From the NCBI GenBank assembly GCA_020080175.1, contig JAGHQL010000074.1:53662-117661 (forward strand): a stretch of 64,000 nt of DNA, in the 5' to 3' direction. The stretch comes from Glutinoglossum americanum. Its lineage: Eukaryota > Ascomycota > Geoglossomycetes > Geoglossales > Geoglossaceae. The position numbers and the translations under genes are program-made. A model generated the notes under the pieces. That model was not told the origin of the DNA. It searched no databases and was given only the letters and a program-made list of their open reading frames with translations. Numbering within the stretch: position 1 is the stretch's first letter; every line of letters starts with the position of its first letter. Below, one piece after another: positions 1 to 13,993 of the stretch.

Positions 1-1626
1 TGCAATGCTGGTGTGGTTGGCGAGCATTAGTCCGCTGACGCGATGCGACATCGGAATATATGGCGACTTCTTTGTCAGAGCAACCTGTATGCTGGCAGGA
101 CCCCATGGAATAAATGTAGCAAGCCGTCGTTCCCTAATTCGGAGCAGCGATTTATGGACCTGTCCTCTATTAGTGTCGGCTCCATCGATAATGTAATCAA
201 ACTGGGGGTGGGTGTTACATCGGTTGGATCTGCCTCTCCTTGGATGATATTTAGAATTGAAATGTAGCAGCTTTTCTTGCCTGGGTTGGTAGACACCATT
301 CTATTTTTAGGTTGTAGCAGTCGCCGCATGACGTCCAAAACTGTAGTTTTGCGAACGGTCTTGGCTTGTTCGACATTATCGCCCGTGAAAGGCGTGTAAG
401 ATGTCATGAGGAAATGGCTGCGCGGTGTGGGGATGAGGGAGGCGATGATCCCGACGAGATCATTGTGCATATATCCGGGGTACCGCAGGGTTGTGGTGCT
501 AGCGGACATTACAGTTGAGACCTTAAAGTAGTCAGCGGATCTTATGGAAATCAAAGGAAATTAGGTGAAATTAGAATCCCCGCAGGAGGGCACCAGAGGT
601 GCCAATAGTCATGGTAGAGATTGGAACAGATAGGGAGGGCTTACCAATTGATTTGTCTGGGCAAATGAAGGCTCTTGGACATGTAATCGGTCCGCGGCAA
701 TTCGTGACAATGCACCATTGTCCAGGACCACCTGCAGGACAATGAGTGTCAGACACTAGCCAGACGAGAGCTACATACCACTGAGTCCGCATTTTGGGTC
801 AACCTCCGCATGGCTAACAAGCTGTTGTAGGGATGTACCACCACATCGCCTCCACTTTGCGTGTCCGGGAAGACAGAGTATGTCTGGATTAGTTTCTTCG
901 GAAATCGGTCGTTGAGCCTCTCCAGCATGAATGATCCGAGTCCAGAACCAGTACCACCCGCAATCGAATGAAGGAGCATGAACCCCTACGTGCGGGCTAT
1001 TAGCACTAGCATATGTATGTGGGCCTCTAGCCGATGTATCATCTCTGTCAACTCACCTCCAGGGAGTCACTTCCGTCTGCCTCTCGATCGATCATCTCCA
1101 TCACCTCCTCGTGTACGGTTTCGCCGGTTGCATATCCCGCAGCCCAATTATTCCCCGCACCAATGCCATCTTTCCCAACGTAGAAGTTCTCAGGGTTGTA
1201 GATGTTCTTGTATGCGCCAGTTTGGATGCTGTTTATAACTCTGGGCTCTAGATCTAGAAGGATTGCCCTTGGTATGTATCTTGTGTCGTCCGACTGGGAG
1301 GTTCGTCAGTTTTCCGTCCTGTAAATTGCTCAAGTCTTTCGATCAGACGTGCGTACCTGATAGAAGAATACGTCCTTTCGATCTCCCCCCTCTGTCGCAA
1401 AGTCCTCCAGGTTCCCATCCTGGCTAATTCCGTGCTCCTGGCAAAGTTGTTGCCAAAACTGGCTGCCGACTAAGGTGTTGAGCCAAGAGTTAGTTTTGAC
1501 ACAATTGACCCACAAAACATACATACCACTATTGCCGCATTGTCCAGCTTGGATGGTAATGATTTCTCTGGGCCTTCATTAGCATAGCCTAACAGCCAAA
1601 AGCCACTTAAACTGTTACCTAGGCAT
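1..1626 (-). CDS. mipA: gamma-tubulin (3' end outside window)
   Basis: Gamma-tubulin nucleates microtubules at spindle pole bodies as part of the gamma-tubulin complex. Eight exons can be joined on the minus strand: 1619-1626, 1527-1567, 1357-1469, 1057-1293, 779-985, 645-731, 219-521 and <1-159. They encode about 385 residues before the left edge; the family is usually near 450-480. The tubulin GTP-binding signature GGTGSG falls near residues 142-147, and the stretch [11 protein letters not shown] and the [14 protein letters not shown] segment are typical of gamma rather than alpha or beta tubulin. All introns have GT-AG ends. The first exon is only 8 nt (Met-Pro and two bases of Arg). The start is fixed by the MPREI beginning shared by fungal gamma-tubulins. 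Nothing looks broken. Confidence 0.96.
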
Positions 1627-3126
1627 TGCTATCGTAGCATAGCATAGGCATGGGACGACGCGTTGTGATATTTTCAAGTGACGCGATGTCTAGAATTTAC
1701 GCGTTGGCAGGGAGTAGATGCCAAGACTTTGAGCGGAGCACGCTATGAGGTTTCCAAACCTGCGGCCTCTCCTCTACTGGGACCCCCTTGGCCGCATGAA
1801 TTCTTGAACCAGCACGATGGAACGGCTCGGTCTCGCTATCTACAAGCTCGGCAACGCCTTTCTACGCCGATTGTTGTCGATAGCATCCAATTCCCGATCG
1901 AGCGGCGAGAGTCTCGGGATTGGATGCATGAAAGAATGACCGGACTACCAAAAGCAGGTGGTCCACCTATACTTTATTCCTCCCGAGAGGGCCTCACATC
2001 TGTCACACGTCTCAAATCACCGAATTTGGCACATGCAATTCCTACTCACTGGAGGCCACTGGTTTGAGAGAATAAAATTCTGCTATATTGCATGCATGTT
2101 GCTCATTGACTGACCATACGGTCTAGATCTCCGCGCCGCGGACATACCCAACCATAGGAAGCCTTAAGAATCTGTGAAAATGCCAACCACATCCCCTACC
2201 CGACCCTCCATCCGGTCTAGATTCCGCAGTCACCACGCCAACCACGCCTAAAGCGTCACGCATAAATCTCGGTTCCTCTCACCGGGCGGGTAGCCAATAG
2301 AGAGTCTAGTTGCCATTAATAACCACACTTGTGTCACCTGCATACTCGAGGTTCAGGGCTCTATAAGGCTGCGTTCTTCGCGCTCAACACTCTTGCATGA
2401 ACTCCACAATACTGAGTGTATATGGGCACACCCCTATCCCGCTAAGAGAATACGTGAGTCTCCTTATCCTAAACGCTAGGCATTGGGTCGGCCTATCGGA
2501 AAACTGAAACCGAGCGAATTCTTTAAGCTTCTGAGAAGCTTGTGAAGAGCGGGCGGGTCGGGATGCAGGCCACCTCCTGGGTTTCAAATTGTTGTTTTAA
2601 TCGAATTTCGGGACTCGGAGGAGTAAACAAGACCTTACAAAGTTTTTTGTCCGACTGTAGGTATGTGAATAGGGAGTAGCTCCATCACGGAATCTTGAAT
2701 CAAATGTTTCTTATTTGTTAACTTCACAACCACTATTTCCACATACACGTGTGCCTTATTCCTCCCCCAAGAGGGGAAATTACAGGTTCAACTACCGTCT
2801 TCCTCCATGGCCAACAGCATCAGAGCCCCCTCTAGATATGTAAGAATGCCGCAAAAGCTAATCACAGGTATTGCTAGAGGAAAATAGTTCGGTCAATTTT
2901 TAAAGGAACAGCTTGTTGTAATCAAGGGATTTGCGAGGAGAGGAATTATGCAACTAAAGGCTAGCAATCAAGCAACCCGAAACTCAGTCCCCACCCCCAA
3001 CCATCCCAGTGAAAGATAAAAGTAAAATCGTTGGTGTATGCTTTGGCGAAAGGAACGGAGAATTGAAGATACAAGGGAGCTTCGAGAAGCTGCGGAGGTT
3101 GTGCTTGAGGGTAGGCCGTAGGGGAC
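1627..3126. other. intergenic region
   Basis: No supportable gene. An open frame of 129 codons at 1678-2067 lies next to the gamma-tubulin promoter and has no recognisable protein features. An imperfect hairpin is present at 1884-1926 (arms CATCCAATTCCCGA and TCTCGGGATTGGATG). The stretch up to 3126 is probably the 3' UTR of the next gene. Confidence 0.5.
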
Positions 3127-3795
3127 TCATAGAACAAAAATCCCAACTATGACACCTCCCACTATTCCCCCCATAGGCGCAATCCCCTTTCTGATGGCAG
3201 CGCCCGTCTGCAGCGATGGGGTGCCGTTCCTTGTTTTTGAAGCTTGCGCGCCGGGTGTCTCGATCGGAGCGCCGACAACTGTGAACTCGGTGACGGTGCT
3301 CCGCGAGCCATCTGGCGCCGTCGAAGTCCTCACAATCTGCGAGGTGATAAACGTTGATAGTATTTGGGAAGTGGCTGCGTTCTTTGGCGTGTCGCTCGCC
3401 TTCCCCCCAGCTGTTGTTGCGGCAGCAGTGGGAGACTCAGCGGGAGGAGTGGGAGTCTTGTTCGGGCTCTCCAATGGCGTGTCGCTCGCCTTTGAAGAAG
3501 ATGTGCTGTTGGACTGTCGCTTTGCGAGGTGGATCAGTTTTGTGGCCATGGCGGCGTCGTCTCGGTGGACAGCCTCCATTGCAGTTCGGTCTTCCTGGAA
3601 GACGCCGTGTTTGAACTTGGTCGGATCGTAGTCGTGTAGAACGGCATGCAGTCGGTCTTCTGAGACTGAATTGAGAAGTATCTGGAAGTTCTCTGCATTT
3701 TCGTCGTCCAACGATTCGTTCGCTAGTACGTGAGTTGTGAGGACCGTGAAGAGCAGAGCGAGGAGGAACAGGTAACGGAAGCGTAGCGACGTCAT
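3127..3795 (-). CDS. secreted Ser/Thr-rich protein, possibly GPI-anchored
   Basis: This 222-residue protein is not recognised as a named family. The ORF is open further upstream, but the Met at 3795 is chosen because it is followed directly by a signal peptide (MTSLRFRYLFLLALLFTVL, cleavage likely near VLA-NES). An acidic region follows, then a Lys-Arg site (LAKRQSN) near residue 100 that could be cut by a Kex2-type protease. After it comes a low-complexity Ser/Thr/Pro-rich segment with two SDTP motifs. The C-terminus is short and hydrophobic (GGIVGGVIVGIFVL) after a small-residue region, which suits a GPI-attachment signal. It is likely a cell-surface or secreted protein. No intron is needed. 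Confidence 0.65.
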   Translation of the reverse strand: MTSLRFRYLFLLALLFTVLTTHVLANESLDDENAENFQILLNSVSEDRLHAVLHDYDPTKFKHGVFQEDRTAMEAVHRDDAAMATKLIHLAKRQSNSTSSSKASDTPLESPNKTPTPPAESPTAAATTAGGKASDTPKNAATSQILSTFITSQIVRTSTAPDGSRSTVTEFTVVGAPIETPGAQASKTRNGTPSLQTGAAIRKGIAPMGGIVGGVIVGIFVL

Positions 3796-5746
3796 GTTGA
3801 ACTCTTTTCTTGCTTTTTTGAAGAGCAGCTCTTCAGGTGAAGAGAGAAGAGGATGGAATAAAAGACTTTGCAGCAGGAGAGAAGATCGGCCACTACAACA
3901 GGAGCCTTCTGTTCCTTCAGCCCTGTACCTGCTGTTGCCGCCGAATTTGAGGCAGTGCAGTTGTGTGGGACGACTACATAGAGGGTGTGGTTGTACCGGG
4001 CTAAAGAACCCCTGCTGGGACTTCCTCAGCTGCCGGAGGCGTGAGGAAGCAACCACCAATGGTGGGAGACGAATGGGAGCTGGTGGCTTGCAAACCTTGC
4101 CCCCTCGCTAAGAAATGGGCGAACACGAGCCTGTCCACAAGATTCAATGAGGAAAAGTCGAAGAGACAACAGAGAAGAAAAAGGAATTATCAGACAAGCG
4201 ATGGTCTTGGTCGCATAGACTTTGTGCTTGGCGGATGGGGATACGAGGGAACGCAAACAACATCCAAGGGACAAATGATGCCGAGAGGATGGATACGGGG
4301 TTGGAAAACGATTTCGCATACCTTCCAGAAGCCAACCCTATCCCACGATACCAAGTTTCTAACCTGCGCCCGGGAGCTCCCAGGGAGCACGGCAAACCAA
4401 GCCGTATTATTCCAGATCTGCAATGATATGTCGTCCACCCCAGCAGAAAAACGAATAACAGACCCGCATACAACCGCACCATCACAGCGGCATCCCGGCC
4501 CCACACTTTTCCGAGAATCCGGGACTAGGCACCTGTCAACGCGTAGGATACATTATTATCGCATGCGGTTTTTTTAAACATTTTTCGTCTCAATGGGGAT
4601 TTGTCTATCTCTCTGCTTCCAAAGGGAATATATATATGTGAGGCCTGCGGATGGATGCCAGCTTACTCTCTGTTTCCGCCTGGAATGAGGCGCGCATGAA
4701 CTTTTGTCTATCTTTGTCTTCGTCCGCTCTCGCACGATATTATTCGCTTTGCGTATAGGATTGTCTCGCTAAGGCATGACTCGAGGGATGCCGGTTGAAA
4801 CCTCCGCCTGCCGCCTCAAGCATGTCAAGTATCACGAGGAAAAATCTATTATTTTTTATCTTGTTTTGAATGGCTAGTTGATGATCTGGCGGGAAAATGA
4901 GTAAAGCAAAGACTAATCTTCTACATTTCCTGGTTTTTTGGTGCTAGCACTTTCGATCGAGATGCAGCGATTCGGCTCTGTACGGGATATTGGTCACATT
5001 GGTCTGACGGACTAAGGGATGCCTTGCCACGAGCGACTTGGAACAATTTATACCATGGAAAGGCTCAGAGCATTCGTCAGGTTAAAATTGAATCTTGCGA
5101 TTCGATTGGCCATTCTGGATACATTATAATGAGCCGCGAGGCTGTCCTTCCATTTTCAAGGTTTGAAAGTCTCCCATTCCACCGCAAAGGAGACATTATT
5201 AGGAAACGAGAATGGGGAAAGAAAATTTAGAATAGAAAGGGAAAGGGGATGGAAGGTGTATAAAAAGAGGCGCATGCCGAAACCCAGTGGTCTAGGGTAA
5301 CAGTTTCAGATGACGACGCATCATAAATGGTGAGCCCACCTACACCGCCCAGTGAATCTTCGAATACAACCTGCGCCAAGAAAAGTTCTGGCTATCTGCC
5401 GCACCCAGAGCGCCAAATAAGTCAGGAGCTGTGTTATGTATCTCCAGGGCCCTCCAAAAAAGAGATAAGCACCAGGGCAAAAGCAAGCGTATCCGCTGAC
5501 GCATGCACAGCAGGTGATGTTTGACCGTTGCAGCGAACGGTAAATTCCAGTGTTACTCCAGGAAAGTGAAAAGAAACGTGCTAAAGACACCGCATTTTGA
5601 TGTTAACATGATGTGCATGATGGAACAGAGGAGATTGATGGAGAGATATCCGGCAACAGACATGGGTCTGAAATATCTTTTTGATCATCCGCAGCTCCTC
5701 TCGGAAACTCCGTTGTTCCAAAAATAGACTTCAAATTCAACATCCG
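3796..5746. other. intergenic region
   Basis: This holds the 5' region of the secreted-protein gene and the 3' side of the RhoGAP gene. Open frames at 4041-4577 (plus) and 4144-4506 (minus) overlap each other and show no domain, signal or conserved motif. I see no gene here. Confidence 0.45.
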
Positions 5747-8713
5747 TCAAGTTAAGCCGGCCTGGCTTGGGTTCGCTTTTTCACCAGCGTGATCAGCTTT
5801 GCTACCGCTCTCGGCTTCCCTCATCAATTCCACAGACCGCCCTCTGCTGTGGAATGCTTCTCTGGAGGCTTGCAAACTCTTCCTTAGCCCAAATGCCTCT
5901 GTACTAGGCGGAGGGCTTTTGGCTCTTCCCTTTTCTGCCTCCTTCTCCTTTTTCTCTTCTTTGCGGTCATTCATTTTTGCCTTGAGCCAACCCAGCGGAC
6001 CCCGCTTCTCGGCCTGGATGGAACTTCCAGCTGCGTCGGACTCGCTATTTTGTATGGAGGATGGAGGGTCCACCGGGGGGTCCGTAGTGATTTGCTGAGA
6101 ATCATGGGTTAGGTTCTTCTTGGGGCGGCCACCGCTACCGATGGACGTAGCGCTTGCCCCAGCCACTGCATTTGACACAAGCGCAGAGCTACTTGTGTCA
6201 GACCCAAGTTGTTGCTGAGGAAGCTTTTGCGATAGTCGCCAGCGAGACCGCCTTTTCTTCTCTACTTTAGGTGCGGGATCTCCGCGATCGAGATCAGATT
6301 GTGAAGTAATCGAAGAGTGCGAGCGGTTAGATGGGGTGGGGGATAAATTAGGCTTAAGCGTTGCTCCTGACGATTGCTGAGGTGTTGACTTTTGGGTCTG
6401 AGTTGTAGTAGGATTCTGAACGGGGCGTGGGGTTTGTGGTGGCACTTCGGTAGTAGGTGTGGCTTGAGTGTTAGAGAGTTCTGGAGGGGGTGCAGTGGTG
6501 TTTAGTTGCGGTTGATCCTGGTGTTGGGATAGTGGGACCGCTGATGCTGGCTGCGATGACTCGGCTGGCGCCCGTGGAGACGTTGGAGAATCGCCTGACT
6601 GACCAGCAAGCGAAGTATTGGAGCTCTGTGCGCTTTCACCAGCGCTTTCCTGCGCTCTCCTTTTCCTAAGCTTGTTGGGCGATCTTCCATCTTTCTTTTC
6701 GTTTTCACCCATAGGCGTTCTGGAAAAAAGAGCTGAAAGGTTCCTCTCCTTGCTTGGTGTAATTAAAACCTTTTGTTCTTTACGGGTAGCCGAAGATGGA
6801 GTTTGAGGAAGCAACCCCCCCTGGGGCATATCTGCAACAGGGGTCGGCTCTGGATGTTGAAGTAACTCTGCGGATGTTGGGTCGTCCGGGGGTGGCGTAG
6901 TGGTTTCGGCTGCTGGCTCATCATTCGCTTTCACAGCTGGGGGTATAGATTCTGTTGTATACACAAAAGGTGATACATTTGGCAAGCCCAGCGGGGACAA
7001 TCCGGTTGATGTCGGCGTTGGAGGGTCGGAGGGCTTACTAAACCGTGCTGTTCCTAGAGCGGGAGACTTTTTGGAGGGAACGGTATTGCTTCTGTGAACG
7101 CCCATAGTTGGGGTAGATGCTGTATGTGGCGTGGCATAAGGCGAACCAGCAGAGCTAGGGGCACCGTTGGAGTGCCTGGAGTGCTTCGACGAAACGGAGA
7201 CATTTCTCCGGATCCCACCGTGTTTGCGCACATCTTCTGCTGCCGCACTTCCACTGGATGATGAACGAACAATATTTGATTTTGTGCGTCCGTGTAATGG
7301 TGTTGTTGGTGTCGAAGGCTGTGGTGAACCTGCCTCAACTTCCCGCATTGTCTTATCGTCAGCGGCCGTTCCTGTCATGCCAATCAAGAAGTGATCCTGG
7401 TTTTCAATCAAAAATATTAGCACATCTTGACTGAGCCTGTACTCTGCTGGCGACATGTCATGTGTTGGGTGCGAGAGCAACCCTGGCTGGAAAATAGCAG
7501 ATAGATTTGCCGATGTCATTCGATTGAGGTCCGACTTGGATGCAAAGACTGCAAGCAGATCCAAGATGTAAAGGAGCAACTGCCTGTTCAGAGGTGGAAG
7601 TTGGGTAATAAGTTGCTGATAGATTTTGATAGCAGCCTCATTATCGAAATCTCCAACGTCGTCCGCTTGGGCCTCTGTGTCTCCAACGGCCTGCATGGCG
7701 TGGTTACGGATTGGATCCCGGAACCGGTCATAGAACTCGAGGGGAATAATTGGTTCAGGTAGCTGGTTTAAATATCGACGTAGGATGTTAGCAGCATCAT
7801 GCACAGTATAGCCTGTCCAGTCTAAGCCTTTGCCATAGCGGTCCGGCGAGTTGAAGATAGCCTGCAGGTCCTTGATACGTTTTGCAGATCCACTCAGACG
7901 AAAGATCCCTTCAATATCAGTGGCTATTATAGAAGGGACGAGTTAGAAGCTTCGTCCACACCCTCGGTTCTCCAAATAAGATAAGGATGGTGTAGTCCCA
8001 CCTTTTTCCTTGAGGAATACCCCACACTTCGCCACCACAATCGGCACATAACCATAGATGAAACTCTTCCCGTCTGAGTCCGTGAGGGAAATCGCGACGT
8101 TTGCATACTTGATGCTGACCTGCAGCGGCACACCAAATATACCGGTGGGTGCTTCTATAGCTTGATTCTGCTTGTAAGTAATTGATCCTGATGATGAATC
8201 AAACTGTGGCTTGTGAAAAACGCTCAAGCATGCAAGAGCAGGCCTGGCGGTTTGGGAGGTATGGGAGCGTTCTCGCATCTGATGGGGTTCAGCCGGTGAT
8301 GTCACAGAGCGACCTCTATGCTTAGGGAAGTAGCATCGAGGTGAATCTCCATCACGGCTCTCCCAATCTAAGATAAAATGGTCTTGCTCAGAAATGAATG
8401 AGTGAAGATTAGGAGGAACGCAGTCTCCATGATCTCTGGCAAATTCAGTAATTTCCTGAGACGCAAGGCTATCTGTATCGATCTCCTTGAACCGGCTGAA
8501 AAATGGAAGTAATTTATATCTCGAAACTCTGGTAAAACGGGATGGTTTGGGGATAATGTTACCCTTCTCTTCCTCCTTTTTAGCCGTTTTCTTGAACTTA
8601 TACCACCAGGAGGCCAGATCGCGTCTGCTCGGAGGAGATTGGGCTTGCGACGGATGCGGTGCGTGAGGATGTGTTTGAACTATGGAGGACGCTGGATAGT
8701 TTCCGGTCGCCAT
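5747..8713 (-). CDS. sac7: Rho GTPase-activating protein, Sac7/Bag7 type
   Basis: RhoGAPs switch Rho GTPases off; the yeast Sac7/Bag7 group acts on Rho1 in cell-wall and actin control. Exons 8002-8713 and 5747-7923 join at LKEK|ATDIEG and give 962 residues. The N-terminus has an ASWWYKFKK block. The RhoGAP domain begins near residue 191 (GIFGVPLQ) and contains the IEGIFRLSGS motif with the arginine finger near residue 246, then LRRYLNQLPEPIIP and the KSDLNRMTSANL helix. The C-terminal half is long, Ser/Pro-rich and probably disordered, with basic KKKRRSRWR-like patches. A 402-nt part of exon 1 (8161-8562) is open but has GT/AG ends (GTAACATT...AATCAAG) and a length divisible by three. It may be an intron, in which case the protein is 828 residues. 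Confidence 0.9.
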
Positions 8714-9736
8714 CGTAGGGGCGACGGAAGGGAGGCTGACAGCCCTCTATCTGATGTGGTGTGAAGTCCGCTTGCAGGAGAAGATTTTGAGACCTGTTTG
8801 CGGGATGGACTCGTCCGAAAATAGCAGGGCGCGGAGCAGTCGACCTGGACCGCAGACTACCAAAATTGACGAGGGAACGCTCAGGCCCTAGGTTTGACGA
8901 GGAGGTCCCACAATGAGCTATATGCTTTCAGAGCGCGTTGATGTGCAAGGAGGCAGTGAAGTGTTGGCGCGATAGCGTGAAGGAAGCGATGATCCGGTCG
9001 GACTCGCAGGCTAGACGCGACCGCACGCAAAGCACACCAAGATTGTGAAGCTGCAGCCTGGATTAACGGCGCTGCAGGTGACAAGTCGGGATAACACTCG
9101 ACGGATGCAAGGTTGACAAGAAATACCGTGCGCACGTCGATGGGCAGGGAGATGGTAGGAGGAGAGGAAGTCGAATCAGAATCAAGAGGCTCTGAGGTTG
9201 ACAGCGAATGTTGGGCGAGCGAGAAGGTAACCAACCAACCCTGAAGCTCTGCTTCGCGCTAAACCTATGTGAGTACAACTGCGCGAAGAGAATTGCTGGG
9301 CAGTGATGACGATAATAAGTAGTCTTAGGAGCCGTGATAACGATTGCGCGCCCGAATAGAGTATGGGGTAGCTGAGAGCGCCTCCTCTTGCGACACTGGG
9401 ATCTTGGCTGTAAAGTACCCGTTGCTTGGTGCTGTACCTTACGGAGTATACACAGCCGCAAAGTTTGCAGCGAAACAGCTGATTTGGTTTAGCGCAAGTT
9501 CACAGACTTATCTTCACATCATTGGCTCGAACTCGCCTGGAGCCTGTCGTCTAATTCGCGTGACCGAAAATAAACCCCCTCTGGAAAAACCTGAAAACAG
9601 GGTCGGTGTCAACGAAGCTCCAAATAGCATCCCAAAGCGAATACTCTACATCTACATCCAACAGGATTTTTTGCCAAACACTCCAATAACACTGTGAGTC
9701 ATTCTTGTCGAGCTTGATACGGTAGAGTTTTTCGAT
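8714..9736. other. intergenic region between divergent RhoGAP and tim9
   Basis: Shared upstream region of two divergent genes. Open frames at 8881-9234 and 9063-9461 on the minus strand overlap in different frames and have no conserved features, so they are taken as chance frames or upstream ORFs in the RhoGAP leader. Confidence 0.45.
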
Positions 9737-10209
9737 ATGGACAAGTGAGTTGCCTGTTGCGTCTAGATTTTCGCTTTGTCTCATGCTGACGATGAGACCC
9801 ACATCAGCCTCAACGCCAATGAGCAGCGTGAATTGCAAAACCGTGTGGAGAGGAAGCAGATGAAGGAGTTTATGAACGTGAGTTTTATCGAAAACTAGGA
9901 CCGCATACCGTTCTGATGACCTCTTGTCTCTTTTGTCCGTTACCCTTTCACACGTCATATCTGCCAGTCTTACTAGGTCTTTCGACTAACCACCCACACT
10001 ACCAACAGATGTATTCGAATCTCGTGCAAAAGTGCTTCGAGGACTGTGTGAATGACTTCACAACAAAATCTCTCCACTCAAAGGAGGAGGGCTGCGTGAT
10101 GCGCTGCGTCGACAAGTTCCTCAAGACCTCTGAGCGGGTTGGCCAGCGATTTGCGGAGCAGAATGCCACGATGATGTCGAATGCTGGAGCTGGCCCACTG
10201 GGGCGATAA
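9737..10209 (+). CDS. tim9: mitochondrial import chaperone Tim9
   Basis: Tim9 works with Tim10 in the intermembrane space, escorting hydrophobic precursors to the TIM22 and SAM complexes. Three exons (9737-9744, 9808-9877, 10009-10209) give a 92-residue protein, the usual size. The twin CX3C motifs are visible as CFEDC and CVMRC, spaced as in small Tims. The first exon encodes only Met-Asp and part of Asn. The start is supported because the exon 2 frame ([18 protein letters not shown]) continues the family's N-terminal helix. Introns begin GTGAGT and end CAG. The gene is divergent from the RhoGAP gene and looks intact. Confidence 0.95.
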
Positions 10210-10913
10210 GGTTATATTAATCGTACTGTCGCTAGCGGTATAGGGGATGACCAGAGGATGCTGTATAACGAGATATATCCCACGGCAGCCGCTCCTGGTG
10301 TTTGGGTCATGACATCTCCGTTTGGAGATTGTATATTTACAAGAGAAAGAGCCCTTTCTGTCGTCAGCGAGCTCCTTTCAATATTTCCATCCACTCTTCA
10401 ACAGGCTATCATCCATATATATAAGGTCGCGTGCCATAGAGACCTATTGTTCTTCTTGAAATTACTTAGAAACACAGTGGAATTTGTGATAGCATTAGTC
10501 TTAGACCTTGTGGGAGTCTATCCATATTCCATTACATGGTAGACTTGGCAGTATCATTTGACCTTGTAGATTTGGCTAGGAGAATTCACCATTATTTCGG
10601 TGAGACTCAGATTTAAGTCACCTGCAGCGCTGTGCTCGAGCTCCGAGCGCGGAAAATCAACCCTAATCTCGTTGACCCCTTGTGATCGAACAGCACACGT
10701 TGAAGACTCGAACTTTTCGGCATTGCCTGTGGAGTAGAAGCGAGCGAGCGAAACCCCTCCTTCGGAAATGGGCACTCTACCTTATTCCCCACACAAACAC
10801 GCCTGCTCGTCTGACGAGTATAATCTTCGCGCGGCAACTGCGATATCTATTTCTTGTTTGTCTGTGGAGTTTATTACAACATAATAACTACTATCCCTAC
10901 TTCTTACAAGGCG
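10210..10913. other. intergenic region
   Basis: Contains the tim9 3' end and the promoter of the formaldehyde dehydrogenase gene. No gene, RNA or repeat is recognised. Confidence 0.5.
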
Positions 10914-12367
<1,454 letters not shown>

Positions 12368-13993
12368 CATGCAACAGGGGGATTCGTTTTTAGAGGTCCA
12401 ATCGCTTTGCTTGTCTATCTGGTGGAAAATTTCCAGGAGGCAATATACCTGAGCGACGCGGCGTGGGGTGGGGCTTTGCTTGTATGTACACCTACTGCCA
12501 CCTGTTCGTCCTATCTTGTTGTTGGGATGGAGTGGAGATATCGTGGGAATGCTTGCTTTTCTCCTCATTCGCAGAGCTACGGATCAATGGGAGTGGATCA
12601 GTCGCAAAATTTTGTATCTTGGTTGTGAGGCAGGTCTGTGCTGTGCTTCACAGTCTTGACTCACCGCCGATTCCCAGAAACCTATTCAGGTCGATATCAT
12701 GGCCCTGAACGGGACACCTTATCCATGGGCAAGGAGATGTCAGTTTTCGTCGTGCATATCCTATGTAGTCCCCGTTCTCGTTGCCGTCTAGAATTGGCCT
12801 ATCTAGCTTCTAGCCGAAATTGATCGACACGAGAACCACTCCATCGGAAAATCCCCCTTTGACCTTTCATGGTGACAAATATCTTGCCTCGCAGATGGCT
12901 ATTCCGGTGGCGGTAAGAGCTTGACGTCCCAGAACAGCTATTCGAGAAACTATACAAAAAGCATAGAGGTTGTTCGTTTGCTTCCCTGGATTTCCTTGGT
13001 GAAAGACGCCATGCGCACGGTAGGCGTGGGGTTGTTGTGTAAGCAGCCAATTACGGAAATCCGCTTTTCCTTTTTGCGTGACAATGGATGAAAGCAGGAA
13101 TGCCGTCCCACCCGCGCGCTCCCCGATCGGGACTACAGATACACAAAAGGGTGTTGTGCAGTAGAGGCGCGGACGGCATAGATCCTTCATCGCCGAATGC
13201 GCAACCCACAGGGGCTTGATGAGCTATTTAACAGGTTTAGTTGCTTCCTATTCGTGTATTAGCGCTACCAGAAGTGGTCTGCCGTCCCGCGTTTAGACCG
13301 AATGAGAAATGCAAGAAACGGACCATGCACCTTGCATCTATATATTTGGTCATGCACCATCATGCATAACTCTGGATCGATGAAATTGATGTCTCATCGG
13401 GAAGGTGGATCAGAACAGTTTTAAGCTTTCTCTTCTTTCTTTTTTCGAGGGTCACCAGCCTTCCACCAGGCCTTCTCCCTTACTCTTCTTCTCCGTTGGC
13501 GTGTTGCGATTTCAAACATCTGATTCGACGGAGACGAACTTTTGGATCGACGGGACAGCGTTCGCTACTGTTAGAGACTACTTTGGTATGCACAAATATG
13601 CTTTGCTCGGACGAACCAGGGAACGGAGCGAGGCCAGACCGTTTGTGGGTTCCATGGACGAAACGCATTGAGCTTCGGATCGTCATATCCCGGCAACCAG
13701 GGTTTGGCCATCATGGGTGCGGCGCAAGCCCGTTGCCCCAATTCACTTCTCAACCGCCAACTACACGCACCACACATACGCGGCGTATGTCTTCTTTCTT
13801 CCCTCGTCTACGTCTACATATTCTAGCTTCTTTGGCCCCCTTCGAATACCCTGTGGGTCTGAGGGACTGCTGATATCTGCCTTAACTTGCTTTGACCAGC
13901 TTCTGGAAAGCGTTTTTACTCTCTGGATCCTTGTGCCTGTTTCTCCTGCGGGGAAATTTCACAATACTATTTGTTATAAGCAAGGCTTCTGCC
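12368..13993. other. intergenic region
   Basis: About 1.6 kb between two genes on the same strand. Several short frames on both strands overlap one another without domains. A pyrimidine-rich stretch near 13,430-13,490 may belong to the next promoter. No gene is supported. Confidence 0.45.

Noticed and set aside
1678-2067. 129-codon open frame upstream of gamma-tubulin.
   Set aside because: No domain, signal or neighbouring support; it lies in the promoter region and contains the hairpin.
4041-4577. Overlapping frames of 120-178 codons on both strands.
   Set aside because: They are mutual shadows with no protein features and sit between two well-supported genes.
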